Below are positions 20,631 to 29,704 of a stretch of 64,000 nucleotides of DNA, in pieces (position 1 is the first letter of the stretch; the number at the start of each line of letters is the position of its first letter). The DNA comes from Taibaiella sp965229095 (GTDB lineage Bacteria; Bacteroidota; Bacteroidia; Chitinophagales; Chitinophagaceae). The position numbers and the translations under genes were made by a program. The notes beneath the pieces were generated by a model. The model was not told the DNA's origin and searched no databases. It saw only the letters and a list, made by a program, of their open reading frames with translations. The DNA is taken from NCBI GenBank assembly GCA_965229095.1, contig OZ245855.1:2976001-3040000 (forward strand). The letters run 5' to 3'.

Positions 20631-20710
20631 TGAATTTCGTAATATGCATGGAATGCCCAATACACAATACTCAATACAGTCTAATAGCTACAAAGCCACT
20701 TCCACAAATA

Positions 20711-20741
20711 AAAACCGGCCGTATCGCAAGGATACGGCCGG
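20711..20741 (-). terminator. Terminator of the M13 peptidase gene
   Basis: An 11-base perfect stem (CCGGCCGTATC / GATACGGCCGG, arms 20715-20725 and 20731-20741, loop 5 bases), followed on the minus strand by TTTTATTT, 35 bases past the stop codon. Confidence 0.9.
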
Positions 20742-20776
20742 CATCTGTTACTCAAAGACTGGCAGGTGTTGCCTTC

Positions 20777-22834
20777 CTACCATATTTTAGCACGTACGCT
20801 ATCGGCACGCCACATTTTATTACCTTCTTTTACATTAAATGCTTTATAGAAAGGCTCAAAGTTGCTCAAAGGACCATTACAACGCCAGATACCCGGGGAG
20901 TGCGGATCGTTCTTGATCAGCTCCATAGAGGTCTGTGGCAAAGCCTTACCGCGCCATACCTGGGCCCAGCTCAGGAAGAAACGCTGATCGGGCGTAAATC
21001 CATCTATCTTTTCGTCGCTCTTACCTTGCTTTGTCTTTTTGAATGCAGCATAAGCAATCGTTACACCACCCAGATCGGCAATGTTTTCGCCAAGAGTAAG
21101 CTCACCTTGCACATGAATGCTGTCAAGCACGGTATACCCGTTGAACTGATCCACCACTTTACGGGTCCTGCTTACAAATTGAGTAGAATCTTCCGGCGTC
21201 CACCAGTTTTTCAGGTTACCATCGGCATCATATTGTGCACCCTGATCGTCGAAACCATGGGTCATTTCATGACCAATCACACCACCGATACCACCATAGT
21301 TCACCGCATCGTCTGCATCGAAATCGAAGAAGGGGAACTGAAGAATAGCTGCAGGGAATACGATCTCGTTGAAAGCAGGGTTGTAGTAAGCATTAACCGT
21401 TGGCGGTGTCATACCCCACTCTGTCTTATCAACAGGTTTACCCAGCTTGCTGATCATGTAGTTGTATTCAAATACAGAAGCATTCATTACATTCTGTACA
21501 TAGTTATTGGAAACGATCTTTAAGGAACCGTAATCTTTCCATTTGTCAGGATAGCCGATCTTCTTGATAAAAGTGTTGAGCTTGGCCAGGGCTTTTTGCT
21601 TGGTTACATCGCTCATCCAATCCAGGGCCTTGATGCGTTCGCCAAAAGTTTCCTGCAGGTTGTTTACCAGCTCCAGCATGCGTTTCTTAGCTTCGGGCTT
21701 GAAATGTTTGTCAACATACAATTGGCCCAATTGATCGCCTACGGCGCCATTAACTACCTGGATCACCTTTTTCCAACGAGCTTTTTCTTCTTTCTGGCCT
21801 CTCAGGAATTTATTGTAAAAACCAAAACGGGCATCGCTGAAATTTTTGCTCAGGTAAGGCGACATATCGCTGGCTGCATTGTAACTCAGGTATTGTTTCC
21901 AGGTATCCAGGGGAGTAGCTTTCAACTGACGTGCTACTTCCACGAAGAATTTAGGCATACCGACAATAATGCTGTCCTGACCCTGGATTTTCAGTTTGCC
22001 GAGCAACATGGTCCAGTCCAGGCCGGCAGTCGCTTTGTTGATACCGGCAATATCGAACTTGTTGTACAACCGTTGCGGGTTACGCATTTCAATAGGAGAA
22101 AGCGAAGCGCCGGCCAGTGATTTCTCCAGGTTAAAGATCTTCTGCGCATTTCCTTTGGCAGTAGCTTCGTCCTGGCCCATCAATTGCAGCACCTGCTGTA
22201 CATATTTTTGGTATTCGGCCCTGATCTCTGATGAGCGGGCATCGGTTTTGAAGTAATCGTCCTTATTGGAAAGACCAAGACCACCCTGGAAGAACTGGGT
22301 GATCATCTTCGTTACATTTTTGTCATCCGGTGCAATATAAAAATTGAACACGGCACTGATACCTTCTGTATGCTCCAGCGCTATTTCGTCCAGCAGTTGC
22401 TGTGTATTGGAAACCGCATTGATACGGTCGAGCACCGGCTTCAGCGGTGTAATACCTGCTTTATTGATCGCTGCCGTATCCATGCCACTTTTGTAAAAGT
22501 CGCCGGCCATACGTTCTTTACTGCCTTCGGCAGCCTTATCGTTTTTGGCGGCATCGTCCAGCAAAGTGTGCAGATCATCTACAGTGCGTTCTCCAAGCTC
22601 GTCGAAGCTACCCCAACGGGTTTGGTCTCCCGGAATAACCGCCTTATTCAGCCAGGCGCCGTTGGCATACTGGAAAAAGTTATCAGCCGGGCTGACAGTA
22701 GTATCCATATTGGCCTTGTCGATGAACTTAAAATCGGCACTTTTCTTTGCAGATTTATCTCCGCCTTCCTGGCAGGAAGTGATGCCTAATGTACCCAAGG
22801 CTGCCCCGGCGAGTAACAATTTTGCAAATTTCAT
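20777..22834 (-). CDS. pepO: M13-family zinc metallopeptidase lipoprotein (PepO/neprilysin-like)
   Basis: A protein of 685 residues. The N-terminus MKFAKLLLAGAALG followed by GITSC is a lipoprotein signal, so the enzyme is probably anchored in the outer or inner membrane facing the periplasm. The peptidase_M13 C-terminal domain has the zinc motif HEMTH (about residues 523-527, in GVIGHEMTHGFDDQG), the third ligand in GENIADLGG and the NAYYNPAFNEIVFPA substrate-binding region. The length matches the family (about 650-700). M13 enzymes cleave small peptides. A -7 box TACATTTG lies 27 bases before the start and a terminator follows, so it is a single-gene unit. Confidence 0.95.
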   Translation of the reverse strand: MKFAKLLLAGAALGTLGITSCQEGGDKSAKKSADFKFIDKANMDTTVSPADNFFQYANGAWLNKAVIPGDQTRWGSFDELGERTVDDLHTLLDDAAKNDKAAEGSKERMAGDFYKSGMDTAAINKAGITPLKPVLDRINAVSNTQQLLDEIALEHTEGISAVFNFYIAPDDKNVTKMITQFFQGGLGLSNKDDYFKTDARSSEIRAEYQKYVQQVLQLMGQDEATAKGNAQKIFNLEKSLAGASLSPIEMRNPQRLYNKFDIAGINKATAGLDWTMLLGKLKIQGQDSIIVGMPKFFVEVARQLKATPLDTWKQYLSYNAASDMSPYLSKNFSDARFGFYNKFLRGQKEEKARWKKVIQVVNGAVGDQLGQLYVDKHFKPEAKKRMLELVNNLQETFGERIKALDWMSDVTKQKALAKLNTFIKKIGYPDKWKDYGSLKIVSNNYVQNVMNASVFEYNYMISKLGKPVDKTEWGMTPPTVNAYYNPAFNEIVFPAAILQFPFFDFDADDAVNYGGIGGVIGHEMTHGFDDQGAQYDADGNLKNWWTPEDSTQFVSRTRKVVDQFNGYTVLDSIHVQGELTLGENIADLGGVTIAYAAFKKTKQGKSDEKIDGFTPDQRFFLSWAQVWRGKALPQTSMELIKNDPHSPGIWRCNGPLSNFEPFYKAFNVKEGNKMWRADSVRAKIW

Positions 22835-22860
22835 TGTTGGTTAAAATTTATTATGAACTG

Positions 22861-22868
22861 CAAATGTA
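22861..22868 (-). promoter_or_regulatory. -7 box of the M13 peptidase promoter
   Basis: TACATTTG on the minus strand, a full TAnnTTTG match, 27 bases upstream of the start codon. No clear -33 TTTG at the usual distance. Confidence 0.55.
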
Positions 22869-23051
22869 ATTCTTCGATACATCTTTTTCAGTACAATATA
22901 AGGGGGAATTTTGGGGGGATTTGTTTGCCCCGGCACAGCCAAACACCGGCCTGTTTTTCTCATACGAGCTCTTATACCTTTCCCCCACCCCGGCACTAAG
23001 GTTGTACGAAAAGCAATTGTATAGTACATTCGTACTGTTTAAACAGATTAT

Positions 23052-23477
23052 ATGCACCTGACCATCATCAATGGCCCTAACCTGAATCTACTGGGTACCC
23101 GCGAACCGGAGATCTATGGCACACGAAGCTTCGAAGATTTCCTGCGCGAGTTGTTGGAACGCTTTCCCACGATAACCTTTGATTATTTCCAGAGTAACCA
23201 CGAAGGCGCTATTATCGATAAGATACAAGCCTGTAAGGGAAAAACAACCGGCATTATCTTTAATGGCGCCGGTTTTACGCATACCAGTATCGCCATTGCC
23301 GATGCTTTTGCCGCAGTACCGGTACCGGTGGTAGAGGTCCATATCTCCAATATTCATGCCCGGGAGGCATTCCGGCAGCATTCCTGTACCGGCGCCAAAG
23401 CTATCGGCGTGATTACAGGCCTGGGACTTGAAGGCTACTCATTGGCAGTGCAATATTTTGCACACCGTAATGCATAG
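23052..23477 (+). CDS. aroQ: 3-dehydroquinate dehydratase, type II
   Basis: A protein of 141 residues, the normal length. It opens with ITIINGPNLNLLG-like sequence, then the flexible active-site loop (TREPEIYGT, containing the catalytic Tyr), NGAGFTHTSIAIADA, and the catalytic His region VEVHISNIHARE. It converts 3-dehydroquinate to 3-dehydroshikimate in the shikimate pathway, in the cytoplasm as a dodecamer. No other aromatic-pathway genes are nearby. A 7-of-8 -7 box (TACATTCG, 23025-23032) lies about 20 bases upstream of the start. It converges on rpe with a shared terminator between them. Confidence 0.97.
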   Translation: MHLTIINGPNLNLLGTREPEIYGTRSFEDFLRELLERFPTITFDYFQSNHEGAIIDKIQACKGKTTGIIFNGAGFTHTSIAIADAFAAVPVPVVEVHISNIHAREAFRQHSCTGAKAIGVITGLGLEGYSLAVQYFAHRNA

Positions 23478-23539
23478 CGCCTGCGCGATCCTGGATTTCA
23501 TTACAGTAACCAACCTTTTCCTGCGACAAGGTGCTTTAT

Positions 23540-23583
23540 AAAAGCGAGCAGCCGGTCCATTGTTGGCCCGGCTGCTTGCTTTT
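23540..23583. terminator. Bidirectional terminator between aroQ and rpe
   Basis: A 16-base stem (one G-T pair) with arms at 23540-23555 and 23568-23583, with T-rich ends on both strands, between two convergent genes. Confidence 0.9.
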
Positions 23584-23600
23584 ATGGCTAAATCTTTCTA

Positions 23601-24248
23601 TTAAACGGTTTTGAGTTGCGCGATCATAGCCACCGGATCGGCAGCGCTGAATACGGTATTACCGGCTACCAATACGTCTGCACCGGCATTCACGATCTCC
23701 CCAGCATTCTCCAGGGTAACGCCACCATCGATCTCGATCAGCGCCTTACTGCCGGTACGGTCGATCAGGGATCGCAGCTCCGCGATCTTCTTCAGGGTAT
23801 GGGGGATGAATTTCTGCCCGCCAAAGCCGGGGTTCACGCTCATCATGCACACCAGGTCGATGTCGGCAATAATATCTTCCAGGGAAGAGATAGGTGTATG
23901 CGGGTTGATGGCCACACCTGCTTTCATGCCTTCGGCATGGATCATCTGCACGCTGCGGTGCAGGTGCGGACAGGCTTCGATGTGTACAGAAAGGTAGTTG
24001 GCACCAGCTTTGGCAAATTCGCTGATATACTTTTCCGGCTCCAGGATCATCAGGTGTACATCCAGCGTCTTGGTAGCCTTCCTGTTTACGGCGCTGATTA
24101 CCGGCAAGCCAAAGCTGATATTGGGCACAAAGCGGCCGTCCATCACGTCCAGGTGAAACCAGTCGGCTTCGCTGTTATTGATCATGTCGATATCCTTTTC
24201 CAGATTCAGGAAATTGGCGGAAAGCAGGGAGGGTGCGATTAATGGCAT
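23601..24248 (-). CDS. rpe: Ribulose-phosphate 3-epimerase
   Basis: A protein of 215 residues beginning MPLIAPSLLSANFLNLEKDI, the usual start of the family. Visible motifs are WFHLDVMDGRFVPN (metal and catalytic Asp), DVHLMI, SVHIEA, MMSVNPGFGGQ and EIDGGV. It interconverts ribulose 5-phosphate and xylulose 5-phosphate in the pentose phosphate pathway. It is a single gene convergent with aroQ. The start is well placed; upstream is the long intergenic region before dnaB. Confidence 0.97.
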   Translation of the reverse strand: MPLIAPSLLSANFLNLEKDIDMINNSEADWFHLDVMDGRFVPNISFGLPVISAVNRKATKTLDVHLMILEPEKYISEFAKAGANYLSVHIEACPHLHRSVQMIHAEGMKAGVAINPHTPISSLEDIIADIDLVCMMSVNPGFGGQKFIPHTLKKIAELRSLIDRTGSKALIEIDGGVTLENAGEIVNAGADVLVAGNTVFSAADPVAMIAQLKTV

Positions 24249-24895
24249 TGTTACAAAAATTAAAGATGGGGAATACCGGGAATTAAGCAGTAGCTGTGAA
24301 AAGCCTACCGATTAGTTTACCCTAAAATCCGGCGCAAAAATAGGAATGTTTTCCGAGCCGGGCGATAGAAAACCTCAGCTCATTTTCCAAAAAAATCTTT
24401 ACTCTGTTTTTACACATCCACAGGTGGATAAGCTGTGAATTCGGCTTAACTTTGCCCCAAAGCAGTGGATAAAGCTGTGGATATTGTTTGTTGGGCCCGA
24501 TCTATTGTGCAGAACCTGTTTATAGCCGGATTAAAAAATTATTATTCCAAATGTTTTACCGCACTGATTTTTGAACTTACCTTAGCCGTCCTTAAAAAGT
24601 ACTTAACCTTTTCTTAATAGTAGAATTAAAACGATATTTTGTGTAAACGGATGACGAAAACAAGCATACATATTTGGTTGCGGACGCATCACGGCTTTAC
24701 TCATATAACCCATTGTTGACATCCAGAAGCGTTGTGGCCTTCCCAGTGATTAACATTTTTAATGCCTCCGGCCGGTAATAATACCCTGCCGGAGCCTGCT
24801 CCAAAAGATTCGAAAAAGAAAAGGTTCTTTGGCTTTGAAAGTTTTTATTGTAAAAACCCGGAGTTGTAGCAACTCTATTCAAAGAAAAGAACGAG
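24249..24895. other. Long intergenic region between rpe and dnaB
   Basis: About 650 bases with no supported gene (an 88-codon minus-strand frame here reads into the dnaB start and is a shadow). It contains the DnaA-box cluster at 24414-24484, an AT-rich stretch (24525-24645) after it, and a small palindrome GAGTTG TAG CAACTC at 24861-24875 just before dnaB. Confidence 0.6.
24414..24484. promoter_or_regulatory. Cluster of DnaA-box-like 9-mers
   Basis: Four near-consensus DnaA boxes in 71 bases. Written on the plus strand as TGTGGATAA variants they are GGTGGATAA (24423-24431), AGTGGATAA (24464-24472) and TGTGGATAT (24476-24484), each one mismatch, and on the minus strand TGTGGATGT (24414-24422), two mismatches. 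GTGGATAA followed by GCTGTG occurs twice. The AT-rich stretch beyond it could be an unwinding element. It may be an origin or a DnaA-controlled dnaB region; I cannot decide. Confidence 0.55.
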
Positions 24896-26545
24896 ATGTC
24901 CGTAAACATAAAAAAAGAACTGGGTAACACGCGTACCCGTAAACCAGACCTAAGCAATGTCATCTATGGCAAAATCCCTCCCCAGGCCAAAGAGCTTGAA
25001 GAAGCCGTGCTGGGAGCGATCATGCTGGAAAAAGACAAACTTTCCGACGTACTGGAAGTGTTGCCTTCAACAGATTGCTTTTATGTAGATGCCCACCAGC
25101 GTGTATTTGCAGCCATTAAACGCTTACCGGAAAAAGGCCAGGTCGTCGATCTGCTCACGGTAACCGAAGAGCTGCGGAGAACAGATGAACTGGAACTGAT
25201 TGGCGGCGCTTATTTCCTCACCAAGCTTACCATGAGTGTGGTCACGAGCGCGCACGTCATCGCGCATGCGCGTATCGTGATGGAGAAATACATCCAGCGC
25301 GAGCTGATCCGTATTTGCAGCGAGATGGTCAGCAGTGCGTATGAGGATAAGTCCGATGTTTTTGAACTGATGGACAAGGCCGAGAGCGACCTGTTCGAGA
25401 TCAGCAACAACTTCCTGAAGAAGAACTATTCGAGCATGCAGGATATCCTGGTAGAGACCATCGAACAGGTAGCCAAGGCCCGTAATGAAAAAGACGATGT
25501 TACCGGTGTACCTTCCGGCTTCCCCAGCCTGGATGCGATCACCGGCGGCTGGCAGCCGAGCGATCTTATCATCCTGGCGGCACGTCCGGCGGTAGGTAAA
25601 ACGGCGTTTGCCCTTAACCTGGCCATGAATGCAGCCATGGATCCGCATAAGCCAAGAGGTGTAGCGATCTTCTCATTGGAGATGGGTAATACCCAGATCG
25701 TAAAGCGTATGCTGAGCTGCACCACCCAGGTAAGGCTGGAAAACATCAGCCGTGGCCGCATGGAAGATTATGAATTTGCCCAATTGACCCAACGTATGGA
25801 ACCACTGGCCAAAGCGCCGATCTTTATCGACGACCAGGCCGGCCTGAATATCTTTGAGCTCCGGGCCAAGTGCCGCAGGCTGAAGACCAAGAACGATATC
25901 GGCATGATCATCATCGATTACCTGCAATTGATGCAAGGCTCCGATAAAGCCGGTAACCGCGAGCAGGAGATCAGTAAGATATCGAGGGAATTGAAAATGC
26001 TGGCTAAGGAATTGCAAGTACCGGTGCTGGCCCTTTCCCAGTTGAGCCGTGCCGTGGAAACCCGTGGCGGCGACAAAGGCAAGATACCGCAGTTGAGCGA
26101 TCTCCGTGAATCGGGCGCGATCGAGCAGGATGCGGATATGGTTATGTTCATCTACCGTCCCGAATACTACGGCATCAGCAACGACGATAGTACCGGTCAG
26201 CCTTTTGATGGCGAAACCCATATCAATATTGCCAAGCACCGTAACGGTAGGCTGGATACAGTAAAGCTGAAGGCCATACTGGAGTACCAACAGTTTGTGG
26301 AAGCGCCCAAGGATGACTGGAATGGCGGTGGCGGCTTTACCGGCGGTGGTTTCGACGATCCTTCCGCAGGCATCAAGAAGCATCCCGACGATTTTGGCAA
26401 CAGCAAATTGATGGTGAGCCAGGGCTTCCAGACCATGCAATCCAAAGCCAATAATATGAGCTTTGAAGATGATGAGTTTGCGCCGAAATCCAAGCTGAAA
26501 GGCGGGCACAAGCCATCTCCCGAAGATGATGATGCGCCTTTTTAA
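24896..26545 (+). CDS. dnaB: Replicative DNA helicase DnaB
   Basis: A protein of 549 residues: N-terminal domain (about 25-130, EEAVLGAIMLEKDKL, QRVFAAI), linker helix, then the RecA-like motor with Walker A ARPAVGKTAFALN (about 230-243), GVAIFSLEMG, the Walker B strand GMIIIDYLQLM, ALSQLSRAVE, SDLRESGAIEQDAD and FIYRPEYY. The C-terminal tail (about 460-549) is longer than usual, Gly-rich (GGGGFTGGGFDD) then acidic, ending EDDDAPF, and might be a partner-binding tail. DnaB unwinds DNA at the fork as a hexamer and loads DnaG. It is a single gene with a terminator after it and a DnaA-box cluster before it. Confidence 0.97.
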   Translation: MSVNIKKELGNTRTRKPDLSNVIYGKIPPQAKELEEAVLGAIMLEKDKLSDVLEVLPSTDCFYVDAHQRVFAAIKRLPEKGQVVDLLTVTEELRRTDELELIGGAYFLTKLTMSVVTSAHVIAHARIVMEKYIQRELIRICSEMVSSAYEDKSDVFELMDKAESDLFEISNNFLKKNYSSMQDILVETIEQVAKARNEKDDVTGVPSGFPSLDAITGGWQPSDLIILAARPAVGKTAFALNLAMNAAMDPHKPRGVAIFSLEMGNTQIVKRMLSCTTQVRLENISRGRMEDYEFAQLTQRMEPLAKAPIFIDDQAGLNIFELRAKCRRLKTKNDIGMIIIDYLQLMQGSDKAGNREQEISKISRELKMLAKELQVPVLALSQLSRAVETRGGDKGKIPQLSDLRESGAIEQDADMVMFIYRPEYYGISNDDSTGQPFDGETHINIAKHRNGRLDTVKLKAILEYQQFVEAPKDDWNGGGGFTGGGFDDPSAGIKKHPDDFGNSKLMVSQGFQTMQSKANNMSFEDDEFAPKSKLKGGHKPSPEDDDAPF

Positions 26546-26579
26546 ACGGCAGCAATAATTGAAATGTATATAAAAACGG

Positions 26580-26618
26580 AACACCTCCCGATCGTAATGA
26601 TAGCGGAGGTGTTTTTTT
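26580..26618 (+). terminator. Terminator of dnaB
   Basis: A 9-base stem (AACACCTCC / GGAGGTGTT) with a 16-base loop and a run of T's, about 35 bases after the stop codon. Confidence 0.88.
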
Positions 26619-26693
26619 ATACTCATTTTTCCCATGTCGTATCCGTTTGCTGCATTCATTTGCTAATTTGCAGCTTTCCCAATACGTATATTA

Positions 26694-27146
26694 ATGAGGG
26701 CTGTATTACAACGAGTATCCGAAGCTTCTGTAACCATCGAACAAAAGGTAACGGGCGCTATAGGGCCGGGTTTATTGGTATTGCTGGGCATCGAAACTAC
26801 CGACACGGAAGCCGATATGGCCTGGCTCAGCAAAAAGATAGTCCAGATGCGCATTTTCGGCGATGAGGCCGGCTTGATGAACCGCTCGGTGCAGGATATC
26901 GGCGGCGAGATCCTGCTGATCAGTCAGTTTACCTTACATGCCGCCACCAAAAAGGGCAACAGGCCTTCTTTTATAAAAGCAGCCAGGCCGGAGCAGGCCA
27001 TTCCCCTGTATGAACAAATGATAACACAGCTTAGCCAGGACCTGGGTAAAGCCATCGCGACGGGTACCTTTGGCGCCGACATGAAGGTAAGCCTCGTCAA
27101 CGATGGCCCGGTAACTATTATTATCGATTCCAGGGCCGAGCTGTAA
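26694..27146 (+). CDS. dtd: D-aminoacyl-tRNA deacylase
   Basis: A protein of 150 residues, the family length, starting MRAVLQRVSEASV. The two signature elements are present: SQFTLHA...KKGNRPSF (catalytic region) and GTFGADMKVSLVNDGPVT (the GP motif that accepts Gly and D-residues). It removes D-amino acids and misattached Gly from tRNAs, a proofreading activity in the cytoplasm. It is followed by menG 80 bases downstream with its own box, so probably a separate unit. Confidence 0.96.
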   Translation: MRAVLQRVSEASVTIEQKVTGAIGPGLLVLLGIETTDTEADMAWLSKKIVQMRIFGDEAGLMNRSVQDIGGEILLISQFTLHAATKKGNRPSFIKAARPEQAIPLYEQMITQLSQDLGKAIATGTFGADMKVSLVNDGPVTIIIDSRAEL

Positions 27147-27213
27147 CCCCTGTGCGGCCCCCTGCCCTGCATCACATTACCAAAGGGCCATACTGTAACT
27201 AATGTATTTACCG

Positions 27214-27221
27214 TACTTTTG
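27214..27221 (+). promoter_or_regulatory. -7 box of the menG promoter
   Basis: TACTTTTG, a full TAnnTTTG match, only 5 bases before the menG ATG. Transcription would start at or next to the start codon, giving an almost leaderless mRNA. Confidence 0.6.
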
Positions 27222-27226
27222 CAGCA

Positions 27227-27988
27227 ATGAGTACATCTTATTCTTCCTCCGGCAAACCTGCAACCAAGGTAGTGCCGCTGCCCGATTCCGAACTCAGTAA
27301 AAAAGAACAGGTAGCCGGTATGTTTGACCGGATAGCCGGTCGTTACGATTTCCTGAACCATTTTCTTTCCCTTGGCATCGACAAAGGCTGGCGCAAAAAA
27401 GCGATACGGACTTTAGCGGGCATCGCCCCCCGCAAGATACTGGATGTGGCCACCGGTACCGGCGACCTGGCCATAGCGGCACTGGTGCTGCAACCGGAAC
27501 ATATTACCGGCGTGGACATTTCGGAGGGCATGATGGAAATCGGCAGGAAGAAGGTAGCTGATAAAGGGCTTTCGGATAAGATCACGCTGCAATACGGCGA
27601 TAGCGAAGCTTTACCTTTTGAAGACAATGCTTTCGATGCCATTACCTGCGCTTACGGCGTGCGTAATTTTGAGCACCTGGAAAAGGGCCTGTCCCAAATG
27701 AGCCGGGTGCTGAACAAAGGCGGCCGCGTCGCTATCCTGGAATTTTCGCAGCCCAAAAAATTCCCGGTTAAACAATTATACCGCTTCTACTTCCGTTATA
27801 TACTGCCGGCCTTGGGCAAAACGGTATCCAAAGATGCAACGGCATATACTTATCTGCCCGAATCCGTAGCTGCTTTTCCCGAAGGAAGCACTTTTTGTGC
27901 CATCCTGGAGCGCAATGGCTTCCGCAATGCAAAAGCAAAACCTTTAACCCTCGGAATAACGACATTATATACTGCCGAGAAGGCATGA
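27227..27988 (+). CDS. menG: Demethylmenaquinone methyltransferase
   Basis: A protein of 253 residues with the SAM-binding fold: KEQVAGMFDRIAGRYDFLNHFLSLG at the start, then ILDVATGTGDLAIAA (SAM motif I), VDISEGMMEIGR, GDSEALPFEDNAFDAITCAYGVRNF (motif II and post), and VLNKGGRVAILEFSQPK. The UbiE/MenG family adds the last methyl to make menaquinone; Bacteroidota make menaquinone, not ubiquinone, so I call menG. The neighbour porT follows 45 bases on, an arrangement I recall from other Bacteroidota. The N-terminal 20 residues are Ser/Pro-rich and probably disordered. Confidence 0.95.
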   Translation: MSTSYSSSGKPATKVVPLPDSELSKKEQVAGMFDRIAGRYDFLNHFLSLGIDKGWRKKAIRTLAGIAPRKILDVATGTGDLAIAALVLQPEHITGVDISEGMMEIGRKKVADKGLSDKITLQYGDSEALPFEDNAFDAITCAYGVRNFEHLEKGLSQMSRVLNKGGRVAILEFSQPKKFPVKQLYRFYFRYILPALGKTVSKDATAYTYLPESVAAFPEGSTFCAILERNGFRNAKAKPLTLGITTLYTAEKA

Positions 27989-28033
27989 ATTATTTGAGCA
28001 GGCACAACCAACATTTACTTATCTTCGTAAGAT

Positions 28034-28741
28034 ATGATCAATAAAGTGAAAGGATTAAAAACAGGTTTCCTGATCGCTGCGCTGCTGACGGGCTTTAATG
28101 TACTGGCACAAACCCGTGTGCCGAATATGCCGGAACACGATTCCAAATTGTATTACTTCGGTATCACTTTTGGCTTTAATTATTCTACTTTCCGCATCAA
28201 CAATACACAAAACTTCGCCGAAAGTGATACGTTCAAACGGGTACAACCCGGTTTCGGACCGGGATTCAACCTGGGTATTATGGGCAACCTGCGGCTCAAT
28301 AAGTTTGTCGATCTTCGTTTTATCCCCGCACTGGTTTTTGCGGAAAAGAAGATAAAGACTGTAGACCAGTTCGACAAAGAAGAAAACCGGAGCATCGAAT
28401 CGATCTATATGCAGCTTCCCCTGCAATTTAAATTCAAGAGCGACCGTATCGGTAATTTCAGGTTCTATGGCCTGCTGGGCGGCAAATTTGATTATGACCT
28501 GGCCTCCAACGCCCGCAGCCGCCGCCAGGACGAATGGATAAGGGTAAGCCCTGTAGATGTAGGCGCCGAGATAGGCGTAGGTTTTGAATTCTTTTACCCC
28601 AATTTTATTTTTTCCCCCGAGATCAAGCTCAGCCAGGGTTTTATCAACTCCAACTACCAGGATAGCCGTATTCCCCTTTCCAATACCATCGACGCTATGC
28701 GTACCCGCATGATCGTTATTTCCATCCATCTTGAAGGATAG
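28034..28741 (+). CDS. porT: PorT-like outer-membrane barrel, type IX secretion
   Basis: A protein of 235 residues: signal peptide (residues about 1-25, ending LAQ), then an eight-strand-type barrel (YYFGITFGFNYSTFRI, GFNLGIMGNLRLN, LRFIPALVFAEKK, YMQLPLQFKFK, RFYGLLGGKFDYDLA, VGAEIGVGFEFFYP, FSPEIKLSQGF). PorT/SprT is required for T9SS export, and its place directly after menG supports the call. It would serve the T9SS cargoes at 12315-13229 and 36968-38338. A 7-of-8 box (TATCTTCG, 28020-28027) ends 6 bases before the ATG, again a near-leaderless arrangement. Confidence 0.9.
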   Translation: MINKVKGLKTGFLIAALLTGFNVLAQTRVPNMPEHDSKLYYFGITFGFNYSTFRINNTQNFAESDTFKRVQPGFGPGFNLGIMGNLRLNKFVDLRFIPALVFAEKKIKTVDQFDKEENRSIESIYMQLPLQFKFKSDRIGNFRFYGLLGGKFDYDLASNARSRRQDEWIRVSPVDVGAEIGVGFEFFYPNFIFSPEIKLSQGFINSNYQDSRIPLSNTIDAMRTRMIVISIHLEG

Positions 28742-28925
28742 CCTTCTGATGTATTGCTTGTTTGTCCTGTATCGTTTTACGATATACTTAAATTATTCTT
28801 TATGATTTGCAGGCGCATCATTTAGATGTTACTTTTGTGATCCTGCTGCTACCGGTCAACTTTTTACGGGTAATCGCATTATTAATACCACGGAATCTTT
28901 AATCGTAAACTATAAATTTTAAATT

Positions 28926-29531
28926 ATGGCACACACGCTTCCCGCCCTGCCTTATGCGCACAATGCGCTGGAACCTCATATTGATGCACAAACTATGGAA
29001 ATCCACCATGGCAAGCATCACCAGGCTTATGTAGATAACCTGAATAAGGCAATCGAAGGTACCGATGCTGCCGGGCTTTCCTTGGAAGAGCTGGTTAAAA
29101 ATATTTCTAAATATCCGGCTGCTGTCCGTAACAATGGTGGCGGCCACTTCAATCACTCCCTATTCTGGACTGTACTGGCGCCGGAAGGACAAGCTGGTCC
29201 GCAGGGCAAGCTGGCCGACGCTATCAATGAAGCCTTCGGAGGACTGGATGCACTCAAAGAAAAGATCAACACTGCCGGCGCTACGCGCTTCGGTAGCGGC
29301 TGGGCATGGCTTATCGTAAAAGACGGCAAACTGGAAGTAACCTCTACACCTAACCAGGACAATCCATTGATGGACGTTGCCGAGGTAAAAGGTACGCCTA
29401 TCTTCGGTATTGACGTATGGGAACACGCTTACTACCTGAAATACCAGAACAAACGCCCGGATTACCTGAAAGCGGTATGGAGCGTGGTGAACTGGGATGA
29501 AGTAAGCAAACGCTACGAAGCAGCTTTGTAA
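28926..29531 (+). CDS. sodA: Superoxide dismutase, Mn/Fe family
   Basis: A protein of 201 residues starting MAHTLPALPYAHNALEPHID. Metal ligands are visible: His in HHGKHHQAYVDNLN, His in GGGHFNHSLFW, and Asp and His in DVWEHAYYLKYQ. A Gly in GGGHFNH and the Gln in NQDNPL fit Mn-type or cambialistic enzymes rather than strict Fe type. It turns superoxide into H2O2 and O2 in the cytoplasm. It is a single gene with its own terminator. The long 5' region (28742-28925) has no clear promoter box. Confidence 0.97.
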   Translation: MAHTLPALPYAHNALEPHIDAQTMEIHHGKHHQAYVDNLNKAIEGTDAAGLSLEELVKNISKYPAAVRNNGGGHFNHSLFWTVLAPEGQAGPQGKLADAINEAFGGLDALKEKINTAGATRFGSGWAWLIVKDGKLEVTSTPNQDNPLMDVAEVKGTPIFGIDVWEHAYYLKYQNKRPDYLKAVWSVVNWDEVSKRYEAAL

Positions 29532-29557
29532 TTTGGCTATACTATAATTATTAAAAG

Positions 29558-29589
29558 GGCCGGTCATTATCCATGACCGGCCTTTTTTT
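29558..29589 (+). terminator. Terminator of sodA
   Basis: A 10-base perfect stem (GGCCGGTCAT / ATGACCGGCC), 5-base loop, followed by TTTTTTT. Confidence 0.93.
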
Positions 29590-29704
29590 AACCCCAGGAC
29601 CCTTACAGGGTTCCACATGTAGCCCCAAACAGGTTCCGGGGCTTTAGTGTATTCAGACTAATAGCATCTTTTCGACAAACCCTATAAGGGTTGGGATAGC
29701 CGCT

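Noticed and set aside
20630..21523. 297-codon plus-strand frame over the M13 gene
   Set aside because: Antisense shadow of a gene with clear catalytic motifs on the other strand.
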